From NCBI GenBank assembly GCA_934045905.1, contig OW203773.1:19455246-19519245 (forward strand): a stretch of 64,000 nucleotides of DNA. The letters run 5' to 3'. The notes below the pieces were generated by a model. It was given only the letters and a program-made list of their open reading frames with translations. It ran no database searches and was not told the DNA's origin. The position numbers and the translations under genes are program-made. Below, piece after piece: positions 21,460 to 34,616 of the stretch. Numbering within the stretch: the first letter of the stretch is position 1; every line of letters begins with the position of its first letter. This DNA comes from Leuctra nigra. Its lineage: Eukaryota > Arthropoda > Insecta > Plecoptera > Leuctridae.

Positions 21460-24400
21460 GATTTTGTTCAATAGATTTGTACACATTTACAAAATGTGTG
21501 CAGGGAAATTTTACTTTGTGACTTTTCTCTATTGATAAAGTATCAAACTATAGATTTTTTTTTTAAGATTTGATCAATATAAATGAAAGAACTACAAGGA
21601 TTTAATTGTAGTAGAATTGTCTCGAAAGAAGAAGGTGATTTGAAGGTAGTGGTGATCTTTTGCCAGCAATAAGCAAATGGATTCACTCTACATGACTGTG
21701 CAATGAATCTGTACATTAGAAGCAATTGGCCAGAAGTCCATTACAATGATTCTTGAGGTGAACTCAAAACATTAATTCTGTCTTCAATCAATCGTATTTT
21801 GGCACCAGTCATTGTGTAAGAAAATACTTCAATATATTTGTTGACATCAGTCAAATTGTTTTTGAACAATACAAAAATGTGCAACGCAGAAGTTGTCAAA
21901 TGGACTTCAGACCTTCTACTTCTGATGTACAGACGACTAAGATAGTCTTCGATTTAGGTAGATATTTTACAATTTACATCAATTGGCTTTAATAAGATAT
22001 AGTGCCTTATGGTGAGGAATAGTTGCGATTTAGCAAGTGTTAATGTTCTATCTATGTACCTCCATAATACATAACTACCAATTACATACATAATTCTTAG
22101 ATTTGTTTCATCGATAAAATGTCATGTATAATTTATGAAATTTGTGACAAAGCCAATATGTAGTTTTTTGCTAGTTGAGGCAGCTGTACAAAATTTAATC
22201 ACTGCAGAATTTTTAGCACAAAATCATTATTTTTTTATTCTCACATGATATGATAAAATTCTAGCTATAAGTTTTTGTAATACACAAAATTTTATTGATA
22301 GAGAAAATTACTTTTAGTATTTTTCGCCAACTACAGCCATAAAATGTATAAGAAAGCAATTATTAATATTGAATCATGCCATATATGCCTATATTTGAAA
22401 TAGTTTGCCTTTAAAAGTATTATCATGTGCCTTTTAGATGCTACGCTACCTCAATCTCTTCAATTTCTATAACTTCGATCGAATAAATATGTTATCTGTA
22501 ATAGAAAATGTGTAGCAATTGCATTTAAACATGACTATACACCACAATATACAAGCATCAGTGTAGCATTTATTATTAATAATTATGCCATAATGATATT
22601 ACTAGCGACTGATGTAAGGCAAATGATGGAGTAATTTAGAAATGATTGCACATGTAAATGGTGTTGGTAGATTTTAATTTGTATTGAGAATTTTTCACCA
22701 AATAAAATAATTTGTATCATCTGAAAAAACATTGTTTTTATTGAATTTATTATTGTAGTTTTTTTATCATGTGCTGGATCTTCGAAAACTGCAAGAATTT
22801 TCTATTTTTTTAGAGTACCAAATTTTTAATTTTTGGTTAAAATAAAATGCTCTTGAATGAAAATGTTTTATATTTCATTTGAAAGAAAATATATTTCAAA
22901 ATGCACATTTATTCTAATTCTAACACTTATTTGAAGATGAATGAAATTCAGTTCAGGGTTTTCCTGGTCCATATTCAAGTTGTATCATAAAGAGCAGGTA
23001 CGTGGTCAAACTTGACACTATCTGGAACAAAATATTATATCAGGTAATGGCATCAGTTTTCTTAGGTACTATGGTTAGACAAAAAATCTGAACTTTTAGT
23101 CGAAGGCTATTGATTATTTTTATATGAAAAGAAAGCAAGCTAATTAGAACAATTAATTTATTTTATTTTTTATGTTATTTTCATTGTTGCAGAAATGTAA
23201 CAATGCTCAAAACTGGTATATTTTCTTAGCATGGTAAAGGGAAAGTCCAAAAGGAATGAATTTTTACAATCTATAGCTATTGAGTTGGTCCTTCAGGTGA
23301 ACTAGGTAGGATGTTTGGGATATTAGGAAAATTACAATTTTCACACAGATTTTCTTCACGGTGCAAAGTTTTTACAAAATTGTATTGCACTTCAATATTA
23401 TTCAAAAAAAATATATTTTACCAAATAAAATATTCCTAGTTCACATGAATCTTGTAAGAATTACCTACCTACCTAATTGAAAGTATGACTTTTCAAGTTT
23501 GAATATAAAAATGTGTTTGAAAACTCAACTCTGAGAAATATCCAAATAAACACATCTACCAAAAAATAAAAAATAACATTTTGTAAAAAATTTGCATAAC
23601 TTTTGTGAACGAAGATTTTGCCAGATTTTTTTTTGGTCAATTTGAAGTGATTTATGGTTACCTAATTTTGATTGTTTTGCCACATAAATATAAATTTTTA
23701 TTGAAAGCTCTTTAAATAAATAAATAAATAAATGAATACAACGATAAATAATGAAATAGAATAGAACCAAAATGGACCAAACCTGACACTTTAATATTTT
23801 TTTTTATTTTCTTAGATAAGTACCTAATTAGAAAATTACATTTTTTGACAATTAAAAAATTATTTAAAACAAAATTTACAATTATTAGTAAGTTTGGTTC
23901 TAGTCTTTTCCATTATTTAGAGTTTTTAAATCATTTAAAATATTTTAAATTGTATCTGAAATATCACAAAAAAATAATATATTTTTCGCAGTCAGATAAA
24001 TTATATTGGGGGGGGGGGGGGGTGAAGATAGTCTTGTGACGTCCTTTTAGGGGGGAGGGTTTCAAAAAGTGTGACGCATGTGAAAGGCGAGTCAAAATAA
24101 CCCATGTTTAGCGTGACTTCGATTATGCACCGCCCCAAACCACATGTTCAGTGGTCAATATATTTTATTTGAGTCTTTGAACCACATAAAGACATTGAGG
24201 GCGCGATCACTCGAGGCATAGTCTCAGATCTTCATAATTGTTTTTGTACTTATTGATAATCAAGAAATGCACAATCTCTGAAAAAATTTAAGTGTCTAGT
24301 TTCTGCGATAATTTGAGTTTTCATCCCCATGTTATCTTTCAATACCAATGCTATTTTTAAAAGTTATCTATACGCCAAATTCTAAATGATTTTCCTATAC

Positions 24401-25380
24401 CTCCCATGTTAACGTTTTGTAGGTTTTGTTTGTTTTCCTACCTACTTTCTCAAAAGACATAAAATTGAAAACTCATTATTGGGCGAGAAATTATATTCAA
24501 TACTAGAGGGACCCGCTTACAAATTGTAAGATTTGTGATTCACATAACTGATTAATTTATCACAAACAGCCAAAGTTTGGGAATGTATAAAAAGAGACTG
24601 TTACTGCAAATTTGTCTGAATCAGTAGCTTGATTACATCATATTACATCATTACAAAAGTTTACGCCGCAAAATCGAGAAAACTGACTTTCTGCCTTCTA
24701 CCTCTCAGATTACATTATTAAATACATTTACAATTCTAAACAATCCGTTAGAATTCCGCTAACAATCTTGTTAGAACAATCCGTTCTAACAATACCTAGT
24801 GTAAGAGTTCTCAATTTTACACCAAATAAATCCACTTAAAAATTCGTATCGTAATCGTGGGGGAAAAAGGATAAATTAAAATTAAAGATGCACAAAAAAA
24901 AATCCATACCATTTTGCTTTTAATGTAGTATCGCTCAAAATACTGTTAAACGATTTTGAAACGTATAAAACGTAAAAACATCAATCAGTTGTGTAGAAAT
25001 TGATTTCGTATATTTTTTGACGAATTGTTATAACTTACTTAAAAGTAGATATAAGGAAGATGCTGACATTTTGACGTTTTGAAAAGTCAGTTAGATCAAT
25101 TTCAATTGTAAACACACAGGCACCCACAAGCAGGAAAGTGTTCAATAATATGTTAAAAAAATGACCTTTCTTGATTTTTTTTTATTTTTTTTTTACTGAT
25201 TATTGGTAATTTTTTTATTATTGAGTGATTTTTTATATTTTTTGATTTTTTTGATTTTTTTAGTTTCTCTTATATTTTTTTATATATTTTGATTTTGTTG
25301 CGTGATTTTTATATTTTAATTTAATTTTTGGGTTATGTTAAGGTGCTGCAAGCGCAAGCGATTTTGCTGCTTTTTGTAGA
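21460..25380. other. Non-coding AT-rich interval
   Basis: No convincing gene on either strand. It holds the candidate distal polyadenylation signal near 22693, a G-run near 24008 with a partial copy of the 18082-18585 type element, and otherwise low-complexity A/T sequence. Confidence 0.55.
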
Positions 25381-26340
25381 CACTTTTTGCGATACGATTG
25401 GAGACGAAATGGGTGGACCAAATAATTTGAAATTTTAATCGTGATTAGATAAAAGACAAACTTAGGGTTATCCCTTGGTACATTTTTAATTTTTTGTCTC
25501 GTTAATTAGTAATAATTAGTGGATTTTTTGTGAAAAATTAGCTATTTTCTCGTCTCGCTGGGGGCCGTATAAAATTAAATTTCAAAAATGTGCCAAGGGA
25601 TAACCCTAAGTTTGTCTTTCATCTAATCATGATTAAAATTTGAGATCAATTGGTTTACGGGTTTGGTCTCCAATCGTATCGCAAATTTCATCGTTTTGCG
25701 CGGTTTTGTTGAATAACCGGCGCCTAATTAACGATGCAATAAGCAAAAATTAAAAAGGGCTACTAATATACAATCGGACTGATCATGTGAACATCCTGTA
25801 AAAGTTACACTCACTTATGAAACAATTTTTCTCTCTCAATTTTCTAAAACGGCCGAGCGCTAGTATCACCTTAAGTAATTAGTTTCAATATTTGATTTTG
25901 ATTTTTTTATTTCTTTTCGATTTTTTGATTTTTATTTAATTTTTTGGTTTCGTTGCATAATTTTTTGATTTTATATACATTTATATTACTTTTTTTTATG
26001 ATTTTTATGATTTCTTGTATGATTTTTTTTTATTATTATTTTTGTAACATTTTTGTTTTTTGGATATTTTTTATCGATTTATTTTTGTTTTTTTCGTTGA
26101 TTGGTATAGTTGCATGATTATTTTAATTTCGATATGAATTTATTTTTTTTTTATATTTTTTTATGCTTTTTAAGATTTTTTTTTTGTTTTGTTTTGTTTT
26201 TGTTTTTTTTTGTTATTGTTGAGTTTATTGATTTTGACATATATTTTTTTTTATATATTTTTATGATTTTGATTTTGTTTTTGATTATTTGTTTAACATT
26301 CTTAATTTTTGGGACTTTTTGATTATTTTTAAAAAATTTG
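25150..26340. repeat. T-rich low-complexity tract on the plus strand
   Basis: Dominated by GATTTTTT-, TATTTTTTT- and similar runs, interrupted by the foldback at 25385-25684 and a more complex piece to about 25870. Open frames in it only reflect Phe/Leu/Ile-coding composition. A mirror-image A-rich tract lies at 32770-33420. Confidence 0.85.
25385..25684. mobile_element. Foldback element
   Basis: Arms of about 100 bp: TTTGCGATACGATTGGAGAC at the left and its complement at the right. The inner arm text CTTAGGGTTATCCCTTGG is also inverted. No coding capacity; superfamily not assigned. Confidence 0.8.
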
Positions 26341-26429
26341 TACGAAGAACCCACAAGCTGTGAACTGCAAGCGCGTATGCAGCAACTGCTTTGACAACTG
26401 CACCAACTGCAAGAAACAACAGCAGTTAA

Positions 26430-27056
26430 GGTCCCTGTATATCACGTGACTTTTTAACCAAAAAGCTACACATTCTCTATTGGAAGGGTTCAGTTTAACA
26501 AAGACTTCTCCCTCATCAGATAAGTTAGGACACATCTGTTGGAACTAATTCTACGCAGAAAAGAACTGCGAAAATAACATATTAGATGATTTTACTTCCT
26601 TGCACCTAAATATTCTCAAATCAAGACCTGAAGTTGAAGGAAATTCTACGAGATGCCAAAAACAGCAAACATTACTCTAATAAAAAGGCATATATGCATC
26701 ACAAACCTGACGCAATGTCAGAATATATAACATGCGCTCTTTCTTCCTCTTTCCAACGAAATGTTGAGATATCAATTATATCCACTATTATGAATGTAAT
26801 GTTTAAACGAACAGCACTTGGTTTTGACAGTCTTCACACGCGTACGTATACACGATATTTGTGTTGTTTTTATTTATCAACCACTGCAAAAATAAATATT
26901 ATTTACTGCAAATATTGATAAGCTCCAGTATGCAGTGAATTTCCTTCATAAATCACCTTGGATTATTCAACATGAACGATGTAAGGTATGTACTCATAGG
27001 TAACTATTTCTTTTGATCGGATGTAGAGAAATAAAGTCACGTGATACACAATGGCC
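26430..27056. mobile_element. piggyBac-like MITE (TTAA-flanked)
   Basis: TTAA occurs at both ends (26426-26429, 27057-27060). The inverted ends are GGTCCCTGTATATCACGTGA and the complement of GGCCATTGTGTATCACGTGA, each with a CACGTG E-box. TTAA duplication is the piggyBac signature. No transposase was seen. Confidence 0.78.
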
Positions 27057-27059
27057 TTA

Positions 27060-28590
27060 ACAGCACATTTTGTGGACAGGGTGGGCCAAATATCCCGCTG
27101 TTCAGAGGTCACTACATCGACAATATTAAAACTAGCGTTGTGACATTTTTACCCAAGTTAGAAAACATACTAAAATTGTGTGCAAGTTTCATAGATATTT
27201 GTTGAATAGGTAAAGAGCTAGAAATTATTGAAGATACAGTTTAAAAAAACATAATAACTAGATAAACTGACTTGAGTGAAGAATTGATTTGGAGCTACTT
27301 CGTTGGAATTAGGTGAATTTATGTTGTTCGGTCAACCATTTTCCTTGTGGACTATGCGCAAACGTTTTCCATTGCAATATTGTTTTCTGAATACCGAAAT
27401 AAGTGACCACGAATCATTTACTTAACTGTAGTTACACTTGGCCAAACAAAACTTGAACGTTCAATGAATCTGATAGGCTGATAAATGTAAGATCGCACCA
27501 TCAGAAGACAGTCTAAGCGATCTCATTGTCTCACTCTAGTAGGTGACCTCACATTTCAATGACAATAACAAGCTTTGATTGGTAATGGGACATGACCAGC
27601 AGTCATTCAAATTTGGTCAACGTTCAAGTTTTGTTATGGCAGAGTGTACTATGCAGTAAGTTATGTTTAAATTTTATTACGCTGCGGTACCTATTAACTG
27701 TTTTTCAACGTCTTCATTCAAATGTCTATGACTTTTTCTCATTCATTAAACATTTCTGAAAATTGCACACATTCAATTTTCATAATTATGAGTTCTATTA
27801 TAGGTATTGTTCAAAACTTTCAGCTTGATATCTTTTTTAGTTCTGTCGGGGTGACCTCTCAAACAGGGTGATTTTGTTTGAGCCACCCGATATGTGTGAC
27901 TGGAACTGGACTTACTTGGGCTCGAACTGTGGCATCTGATGAACGCCGTATCATTCTGTGCACTAAACTAGCCGTACGGTCAGCCTAAAACATACAAATC
28001 ATGGCATTCAAAAATGGACAAATGTCAAGGAAATTTACGAAATTAAGTTTTCTTACGAAATTCGAATGTTGGGACACACATTTTCTGAAATACGTGTACC
28101 TATCTGTCCGGAACAGGATAGTAGAGATAATAAAATTGAAAATAATATATTCAAAAATAATTATGCATATTTTAAAAATTTAAAAAAGTAAATTAAGCTT
28201 AAAATTATGATTTCTTATTGCATTTTACCTATCAACGTGTGACTACTTAATTGTAATTATTTTCAGTTTAAATTCATAAAATTTGATACAATTTTAACAT
28301 TTCATTTTATTTTATTTTATTTTAAAATTTGAAATTTTTTGTTTTGAGTTATAAAATTCTGTTTTAGTAAAAAAAATTATTTGAGCTTAAAATTATGATT
28401 TATTAAATTTAAAAAAAAATGATTTTTTTAAACCCTAAGGCCAGAGTACATACCTAAAAATTGCTATGATCTAAGATTTAAAAAAATTAACCATTTAACT
28501 ATTTCATGTATGTATATAAATTATTAACCATAGGCACTTGAGTCTATGAATACAACTAAACACAATACATGCATATTATCTTTATCTCTT
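27060..28590. other. Non-coding interval
   Basis: No gene recognised. Two weakly complementary segments near 27075-27115 and 27848-27895 may be ends of an old element. The rest is AT-rich. Confidence 0.5.
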
Positions 28591-28592
28591 AC

Positions 28593-29483
28593 CTCTGAGG
28601 CTGCAATGCAGCAAATCCCAGTAAGACTTATAATATGCAGTACAAAAATTGTTAATACAAATACATAATACATAGAGAAATTGAAAATACAATAGAATAC
28701 ATTGACTATTATATTCAAAAATACATAAGCACAGTAAAGCAATAAAAATGATGTAAAAGTTGCATTGATATCTTTTGAAATTCCATTTAAAGTCACATGC
28801 ACTTTTTGAGTTGTTTTAATTAATGAAATTAGATTTTGTTTCTTATATTTTGCTACGTCATTTTCTTCATAAATTAAACTCACATTTGTGTTCCTAATTT
28901 TGAGAAAAAATAATACAAAATGTGTGTTAATTAATAGGAACATTTGATTAATAATAATTACAAAAGCTATGAAATTAAATGATGTTAATAATAGAATAAA
29001 AACACTGATATCCGATATAATTTATTGAGCCAACATCATTTGATCAATATATAATTCTTCGTTTAAACACAAAATCGTTCAGATTTGTCCATTTTTCATA
29101 TAGTACAAATACACGATTAACAGTTCAATCTGTGTATTGATACAAATATTTGACTTTGGGGAAATCGTCAACATTCTAAAAATAGCTTCCATTTTATTAT
29201 AACATTTGTTGAGAGAATTCATAATATTTACTATTTGGTTTGATTTATAGTTAGTGTACAAAAGAATGCAGATAATAATGATCGCGTCTAATTTTCTGCG
29301 GGTTTCCATTCCAATAATCAACATAATCAAAGATAATCCCCAAAAACAGCTGTCTAGTGAATATTTTGAGATACGAAGTTGACGCGCTTTTAAATCATGA
29401 TTAACAGAAAAAGGAGCCAATCCAAATACTTTTGACAAAATTATTATTGGTCGCAATGTTGAATACACATCAATAGGCTTCAT
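28593..29483 (-). pseudogene. Gustatory receptor (Gr)-like gene, probably broken
   Basis: On the minus strand the N-terminal part (from 29483) reads MKPIDVYSTLRPIIILSKVF and GLAPFSV, the characteristic start of insect gustatory receptors, seven-transmembrane ligand-gated channels of chemosensory neurons. Hydrophobic segments follow. The second part (about 28990-28593) has several more hydrophobic stretches and a helix like the family's intracellular loop, and ends at a good donor (GAG|GTAAGA). Between them (about 29095-28990) all frames are interrupted: text such as KWTNLNDFVF appears in another frame and is followed by stops. A small intron cannot be excluded, but a frameshifted relic is more likely. 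The C-terminal exon with the family TYxxxxxQF motif was not found. Confidence 0.65.
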
Positions 29484-30169
29484 TTTATGCATGATTCGCA
29501 GCAATCCTGTATCAAATTCAATGTAGGTTTGGTTGGTAATGTTGTAGTGAATTTTAAGAATTATCTGTGTAAAATACTGATTTTTTTTCACTCCACATCA
29601 CTTTACTATAATATTCTAATATATTTGAAATTTTGATAGATCCATTCACATTATAGCAAAATAAAATTTCATAAATATATACTCGATGTAAGTATGCAAG
29701 AATTCAAAATCAAACAAAATTTAACATGCCTTGTTTTTTTTATATAAATTTGGAATAGGTCAGCGAAACATTCCGTTCACTCTGATATTCTCTACTAATA
29801 TGAAGTAATATACTGAAAATGAAAATTGATCGTTAGGTATCGTGGATAGATATTTGGAAATATTAGCAATGTCAAGAATCGTTGGACTGTAAAACACAAA
29901 GTCAACTTAAGGTTTTAATCAAAATAATGAGCTTATTGATTGGATGCATTATGCATATAACATGACGTTTAACTTTGTTTTAATAATGGATGAAGATAAT
30001 AGGGAATTCTCCTCTAAATTAAATTTCCAAATAATTGTATTATTATGGTAGGCGAGACATTGCTAAATACAGATATGTTATTAATTTTGTTGTGGGATTA
30101 ATAGTTCTCTCGGAATTGGTTTACAAAGTTTGATATTTTTCTTTTAACTTTAAAACAGGAAAATTGATA

Positions 30170-30300
30170 TTGACGTCATAACCCAGATGTTGCCATGGCA
30201 ACAAAGCTTATCACCATGGCAACACATTGTCGTGGACTTAGAAATGACATCACAACCCAGATTCTCATTACATGTCGTTTTTCCCGCCAAAATGTCTCAT
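30170..30300. repeat. Dispersed repeat with X-box palindrome, copy 1
   Basis: Shares CCATGGCAACACATTGT, GTGGACTTAGAAAT and TCGTTTTTCC with 49895-50020. It contains the palindrome GTTGCCATGGCAAC at 30189-30202, identical to the consensus of RFX-type X-boxes; whether it binds anything is unknown. Confidence 0.75.
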
Positions 30301-30671
30301 GCCATTTGAAATTGATTTTTATGAAAGAAAATGTTCTATTTCACAAGTGATAAGAGTGTTTGTGATTATTATTTGTGTTCTTATTTACGAACTTACATTA
30401 ATAAAATTAGAGGAGCATTCCCTATTGTATACCAATTGACAGGTCAATCGATGTTGTGCTTTAACAGACAGTTAAGCAAACAAATGTATTTAATTTACAA
30501 AAACCGAAAAAGAGTAAAAATTGTTCTAACCAATCAATTTAATCAATTTTCTAATTGATGTTTTCTTTAACAAAATAGGGAGAAAGGCCCAATTACAAGA
30601 AATAATAAATTTATTTGAACGTCATCTGAATAATTGAAGAAATAATTGATCACATTTGCCCGCAACAATGT

Positions 30672-30735
30672 CAATTTACATTTAGCACATTTAGCACATT
30701 TAGCACATTTAGCACATTTAGCTTACATTTAGCAC
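30672..30735. repeat. 9-bp tandem repeat (TTAGCACAT)n
   Basis: About six copies of a 9-bp unit, slightly interrupted at the right end. Confidence 0.85.
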
Positions 30736-30764
30736 TAAACACAATTCTTCTTAGAAACCAAACC

Positions 30765-31946
30765 ACAAAGGCGTATTTTTTTAAAGGAATTATAGTCATT
30801 GGTGAAACAATGTTACAAGTTATAAGAATAAACTGAAAAAAGGAGTGATATCCCCATAAAAAACACTCCGTGTAAAAATACCAGCCAAGTCTCTTTACTT
30901 AAAAAAATTCAACACCGAAAAGGAGTGATATCAAAAAAGGAGCCAAGTCAATGACATTTCCAAATATTTAATCGTATCTTTGAAATAAAAGTATAAACAC
31001 CGAGAAATACTTTACAAAAGGACTTGGCGCATCGTTTTTTTAAAGACATCTTTCTATCCTAAAAGTGGAAAGAAATGTACAAGTTTAAGTACTTTTCCTC
31101 TTTCTATTAGAGCCATCAAGCTACTCAAGCTATGAATCAAGCTACTTTTAGTAATTGCTATTTTATAGTTTTGTCAATGGCGATAGAAGAAAGATTTCAT
31201 GTTGTAATAGATAAGTGATATGGTAAAAGAATTAAATAACAAGGAAGTGCGCTCATATATATTCTTATAACACTGTTAATATGGTGATATTAGAAAGGTA
31301 TCTTTTCATAATATGATCTTGACTCTGAGGGAAATCATGAAACGTTGTCAAATAAATTACTAACTATCGATAGAACACTATTATATATTTTTCAAGTGTA
31401 AAGTGTATAAAGTTAAAATGTTAAAGAAATTCAATGTGCCGTCACTGTGTACTTCGTGAAATGTACTATTATAAATTGCGGATTAATAGAAATTTATTTC
31501 ATGATGAGAAGGTATAACGCATGAGACTTAATTAATATGTTGACCACGAAACAATATTACGAAGATATCTATTGTGTATTTATTACAAACATAGGCAACA
31601 AGTTTCATGTGTACATATTCAAATAGAAAATTATTTACAGTAGGTATATATAATATGTAATTGAAAGATGTGTCCCTATTATGATAAAAGTTCTTAATGA
31701 CGGTTGTATATAAATGGCATATTACGCTTATGAGTAGAAAAATGTCTTTAAAAAAACGATGCGCCAAGTCCTTTTGTGAAGTATTTCTCGGTGTTTAAAC
31801 TTTTATTTCAAAGATACGATTAAATATTTGGAAATGTCATTGACTTGGCTCCTTTTTTGATATCACTCCTTTTCGGTGTTGAATTTTTTTAAAGTAAAGA
31901 GACTTGGCTGGTATTTTTACACGGAGTGTTTTTTTATGGGGATATC
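30765..31946. mobile_element. Long-armed foldback element A
   Basis: Arms of about 205 bp (30847-31052 and 31741-31946) are inverted and almost identical, starting GATATCCCCATAAAAAACAC. They include CCAGCCAAGTCTCTT and ACTTGGCGCATCG. The left arm continues outward to about 30765 with sequence not present on the right side of this element but present, inverted, at the right end of element B. The centre is non-coding. Confidence 0.85.
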
Positions 31947-32178
31947 ACATTAAACGGCGACATAGACGATCCACCTCAGCAGTTTGAACAGGACTGTCAT
32001 TTATGTACGTATATGAGACCACCGACGAATAGGGAAGTGAAGTGAAGTTTAGATTTTAGAATAATAAATATGTTATGAAAGTTGAGATGTTGTTGAAGAC
32101 AGTGATGTGTGATGAATAGTTTTCAAGGAACGAATTTACAAAGTATGGTAGATTGTAGCTGTCCATGAAACACAATTT

Positions 32179-32259
32179 GACGTCACACGCCGTGTCGGGC
32201 CGTGTTAGCCAGAGCCTGTTCTATGCATCATGTAACACCGGGAACACGGCGTGTGACGT
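32179..32259. repeat. Small inverted repeat with CRE-like core
   Basis: TGACGTCACACGCCGTGT at 32179 pairs with ACACGGCGTGTGACGT at 32244-32259. The short loop has two further CCGTG blocks. It may be a tiny foldback element; the left arm contains a TGACGTCA palindrome. Confidence 0.7.
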
Positions 32260-32769
32260 ACAGCTTGTTTTTGCAGAGGAGGGAAATGTCGAAAACCTAA
32301 TAAATTAATTATGGGAAATATATGAATTAAACAAATATAATAAAATTTCACATTGCTCTTTGAGGCTATTCTGTATATAAATAAAATATAATCTTAACAT
32401 TCACCTATTCTCCATTCAGTGACATTTGAGGAGGGATGCCCAAGTTGAGAATTCCGAAAATAATTTTGTTGAAAATTACAATTTTTATTAATAGTTTCAA
32501 GAGGAGGTATGTCATGTTAAATTTGAAATTTTTAGGAACTATTTTCTTGGCTACCTTTTGTGGTAAGTTTTGAAATATGTTTGTAGCAACAATTTTAGTA
32601 ATACAATACTTTCTGTATTTCAGATGAATTAAAATGAAATGAAATGAATGAAACACTTCCTGACATCTGACTGTCCGTATAAATCGATAGTATTTAAAAT
32701 GGCCGCCTTTCATTGCCATTAGTTGTGTCTAAAACTATTTGCGAGGGGTGAACAACAACAAAATCATGA

Positions 32770-33420
32770 ACACTTAAAAAAAAAAAGTTAAAAAAAAATT
32801 AAAAAAAATATCATAAAAAAATTAAGTTTATAAAAAAAATAGTCAAAATGAACCAAAAAATCACATAAAAATTATAAAAAATAGAAAAATCAAGCATGTA
32901 AAAAGTATCATAAATCAGAAAAAAACATACAAATTATAAAATTAAAAAATAAATATGTTAAAAATATCGAATAATTGGAAAAAAAATCACATCAAAATCA
33001 TAAAAAATTAAACATTATAAAATCTCCCCCCCCCCCCCCCCCCCCATAAGTCCAAATAATCAAGAATATAAAAAAATTAAAACATCATAAAAATCATAAA
33101 AAATAAAGAAAAATTAGATATACATAAATTTATTTTAAATTTAAAAAAATCATGTAACAAAACCAATAATCCAAAGAAAAATCAAAAAAGTCAAAAAATC
33201 AAAAAAAACTGAACAAAACCTATAAAAAATCATATTAGTTAAAAAAACGCAACAAAACCCAAAATAAAATTAAAATTAAATAAAAATCAAGAAAATCAAA
33301 AATCAAAGAATAAAAAAATCACAAAAAAATAAAAATAAAGTAAAATGTTCAGAAAATCCCAAAATTTTACAAATAAATTAAAAAAATACAAATAATTTAA
33401 AATTAAATAAGTGAAAAAAT
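32770..33420. repeat. A-rich low-complexity tract
   Basis: Runs of AAAAAATCATAAAAAATAAA-type sequence with a C-run at about 33028-33045. Its composition is the reverse complement of the T-rich tract at 25150-26340. Confidence 0.85.
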
Positions 33421-33713
33421 AATTATTATTTGTAATGATCACTTTCTGGCATGTGGGTTACCGTGTGTTCACAATTGAAATTGATCAACCTGGCTTTTCA
33501 AAACATCAATATGTCAGTTATGACAATATTTGTTGTAATACCTAGTATTTGGTAAAAAAAAATATCTAATATCTATTACAATTATCTAGATAATTATTTT
33601 GATCTTCATCTTTATCCTGAATATTTCTTGGAAATGTATCTATTATCTTATCTGTATAAAATTCTGGCAGGTATTCTTTATCTTGATCTAGATAAAAATA
33701 AAATGATACTTAG

Positions 33714-33890
33714 GAACATTGCTGATTGCAGCAATTGCACAGGCGCGAGTGCTGTCTCCTGTGGAAGAGCCGCCGTGGTTAACTGGTGCAATCCTGTCAC
33801 TTGGATTCAACTTCGCCTTGCTCTTCTATATCGCGTACCAATGGTACAAGATGGATGTGGACCCAGCGATCAAACGAGCCAAAAGAGAAG
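33714..33890 (+). CDS. Membrane-protein exon, penultimate coding exon
   Basis: Bounded by TACTTAG (ending 33713) and GTGACA (33891). It encodes a short N-terminal part (TLLIAAIAQARVLSPVEEPP), one strong hydrophobic segment (LTGAILSLGFNFALLFYIAY) and a basic stretch (KMDVDPAIKRAKRE). It ends in phase 1 (G). The exon at 48471 starts with CG followed by codons that continue the charged helix, so the two join cleanly across a 14.6-kb intron. The protein family is not recognised; topology suggests a single membrane span with a basic cytoplasmic tail. Upstream exons were not found; the acceptor phase implies at least one. The donor lies only about 14 bp from a MITE (33905). Exon call is moderate, function unknown. 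Confidence 0.65.
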
Positions 33891-33904
33891 GTGACACTCT
33901 AATA

Positions 33905-34153
33905 CCCTGTTCACACTGGGAATTCGATCATGATCCAGTTCAATTACAATCGAAATCAAAATGGAGGCAAGATTCAAGTTAAACTTTATAATGCTTGTTA
34001 CATGCATATACAGCATGCATTTGTAAGTTTTCGTTTTTAAAATTCATGATTTCTTTTGTTTGACCTTGAGTTCGATCATGATTCAGATTTCGATTGCGTT
34101 CTTACAACTCAATCGAGATTTTGGATCATGATCGAATCCTCAGTGTGAACAGG
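33905..34153. mobile_element. MITE next to the exon donor
   Basis: The inverted ends CCCTGTTCACACTGGGAATT / complement CCTGTTCACACTGAGGATTC continue in TCGATCATGATCCA on both arms (about 35 bp). ATA flanks each end. No coding capacity. Confidence 0.78.
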
Positions 34154-34616
34154 ATATTAGCAATTATACATCTCCAAAATTGAGACGCTTGCTAAATGAA
34201 GGGTGAAGTTACCTCTGTGGTACAAAAGAAAGAACGCTTTAAGTCCTTTTTTGGAAAAAAAAAGTTTTATGTGTAGGTAATCTTGCAGTGATTTTTATGA
34301 GCTTTCAGAATATACCATCGGTTTTTAGAAAATAACGCCACAAATTCTTGAAAAACGCAATTGAAATATCGATTTCTATGGAAGATATAGACACAAGTTT
34401 CAACATAAAACTTCGCTTATCTCAGTTTCTTCATCGGAATGTGACTTATAGCGTTACTTACCTGTACCCTTCAAATACAAGTATAGTCCAAAAATTAAAA
34501 TTAAGGCATTGGTGCCAAATAATTATTAATTTTCATTGGTTCATTCTTGAGTAAGCATCTTCAACAAAAGATTTCTTATTCATATTCCAGAGTCTGCTCG
34601 AGCTGCTGTCAATTTG

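Noticed and set aside
26110..26354. Phe/Leu-rich and Lys/Asn-rich open frames
   Set aside because: Pure low-complexity T-rich sequence; no start context or conservation signal.
27075..27895. Partly complementary segments as ends of an element
   Set aside because: Similarity is patchy and no target duplication was found.
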